NCBI GenBank assembly: GCA_034440515.1
Contig: JAWXCF010000082.1
Span: forward strand, 1 to 53,119
Length of the DNA stretch: 53,119 nt
Direction of reading: 5' to 3'
Origin: JAWXCF01 sp034440515
GTDB taxonomy: Bacteria > Bacteroidota > Bacteroidia > CAILMK01
Both the position numbers and the translations under genes were made by a program. The notes below the pieces were generated by a model that searched no databases, was not told the DNA's origin, and saw nothing but the letters and a program-made list of their open reading frames with translations. Shown here piece by piece: positions 52,904 through 53,119 of the stretch; the first letter of the stretch is position 1, and every line of letters begins with the position of its first letter.

Positions 52904-53119
52904 ATGACAAAACCTTAAAAATACGTAAATAAACTATTGGTATTTAGCTTAATATTATTTGTTACGTCCTGTGATAAAAATCCTTTGGAGTTAAATGCAG
53001 ATGATTTCGCAACAGAATTACTTAAAGATAAACCTAGACATAAAGTATTACCCCCGATAGATAAATCTGCAAAAGTTTGGAAAATGCTACATGTTACAGA
53101 TATTCACACTGATCCTTAC
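52904..53119 (+). pseudogene. Start of a metallophosphoesterase lipoprotein, 5' end disrupted (partial)
   Basis: One frame reads KYVNKLLVFSLILFVTSCDK, a good lipoprotein signal (Cys at 52970-52972), and continues to KSAKVWKMLHVTDIHTDPY at the window edge. The segment LHVTDIHTDP is the first metal-binding motif (DxH) of calcineurin-like phosphoesterases, closest to the acid sphingomyelinase-like group. The only ATG in frame (52904) is followed after three codons by TAA (52916-52918), and a TTG at 52937 leaves too short a signal. So the gene is either mutated at its start or has a start I cannot see. It is cut off by the end of the window. Confidence 0.5.

Noticed and set aside
1..53119. CRISPR array, insertion sequence, prophage or defence island
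   Set aside because: No spaced direct repeats, transposase, integrase, phage or nuclease/defence gene is found; the window is made of core and envelope genes.

Overview
This window is a stretch of chromosome from an AT-rich member of the Bacteroidota. The evidence is consistent. Three secreted proteins end in Por-type (type IX secretion, T9SS) sorting domains. Many short lipoproteins carry a Cys lipobox, a zinc-free RskA-type anti-sigma factor and LpxK are present, and several genes are preceded by the phylum-specific promoter element TAnnTTTG, twice with a TTG exactly 18 bases upstream. I cannot name a genus. Genes are tightly packed, with frequent 1-17 base overlaps. There is no insertion sequence, prophage, CRISPR array or defence island, and nearly all genes are core functions.

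Layout. 1-2.9 kb: a tRNA-Arg(CCG), an acyl-CoA thioesterase, both subunits of a 3-oxoacid CoA-transferase and a TIGR04282-type glycosyltransferase. 3-6.4 kb: a radical SAM/SPASM enzyme, a T9SS-exported subtilisin and a lipoprotein. 6.5-12.5 kb: mnmA, a family 2 glycosyltransferase, pckA, two small lipoproteins and der. 12.6-18.8 kb: a lipoprotein, an ECF sigma/anti-sigma pair with its own promoter, ndk, a membrane coiled-coil protein and a PpiD/SurA-like foldase. 19.2-27.1 kb: a DUF2480 protein, a PrsW-like membrane protease, a complete RND tripartite efflux operon and msrB. 27.2-35.6 kb: a broken DUF2809 gene, fumC, a TM2-domain lipoprotein, then pepP-truA-ABC exporter-sucD-fabG in one direction. 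35.6-42.3 kb on the minus strand: mfd followed by a GT-C-like membrane protein, a T9SS protein and a WG-repeat protein. 42.4-50.2 kb: a DUF2795 protein, a TPR protein, a Nif3/zinc-ribbon pair, a SET-domain protein, lpxK, purine nucleoside phosphorylase and a choice-of-anchor B T9SS protein. 50.3 kb to the end: two related lipoproteins and the start of a metallophosphoesterase lipoprotein whose signal peptide is interrupted by a stop codon.

The most striking signal is not a gene. The palindrome CATG is almost absent. Reading the whole window by eye I found one copy (53090-53093), where base composition predicts roughly 170. Other four-letter palindromes of identical composition (GATC, CTAG, GTAC, TGCA, AGCT, ACGT) are common. 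Histidine codons followed by G are written CAC in every case I noted except that one. This looks like long-term selection against CATG, as expected from a CATG-specific restriction-modification system encoded elsewhere or in the recent past. Other points of interest are a 29-base imperfect palindrome upstream of the 51766 lipoprotein gene, the DUF2809 pseudogene, and an unusual TM2 protein that also carries a lipobox.
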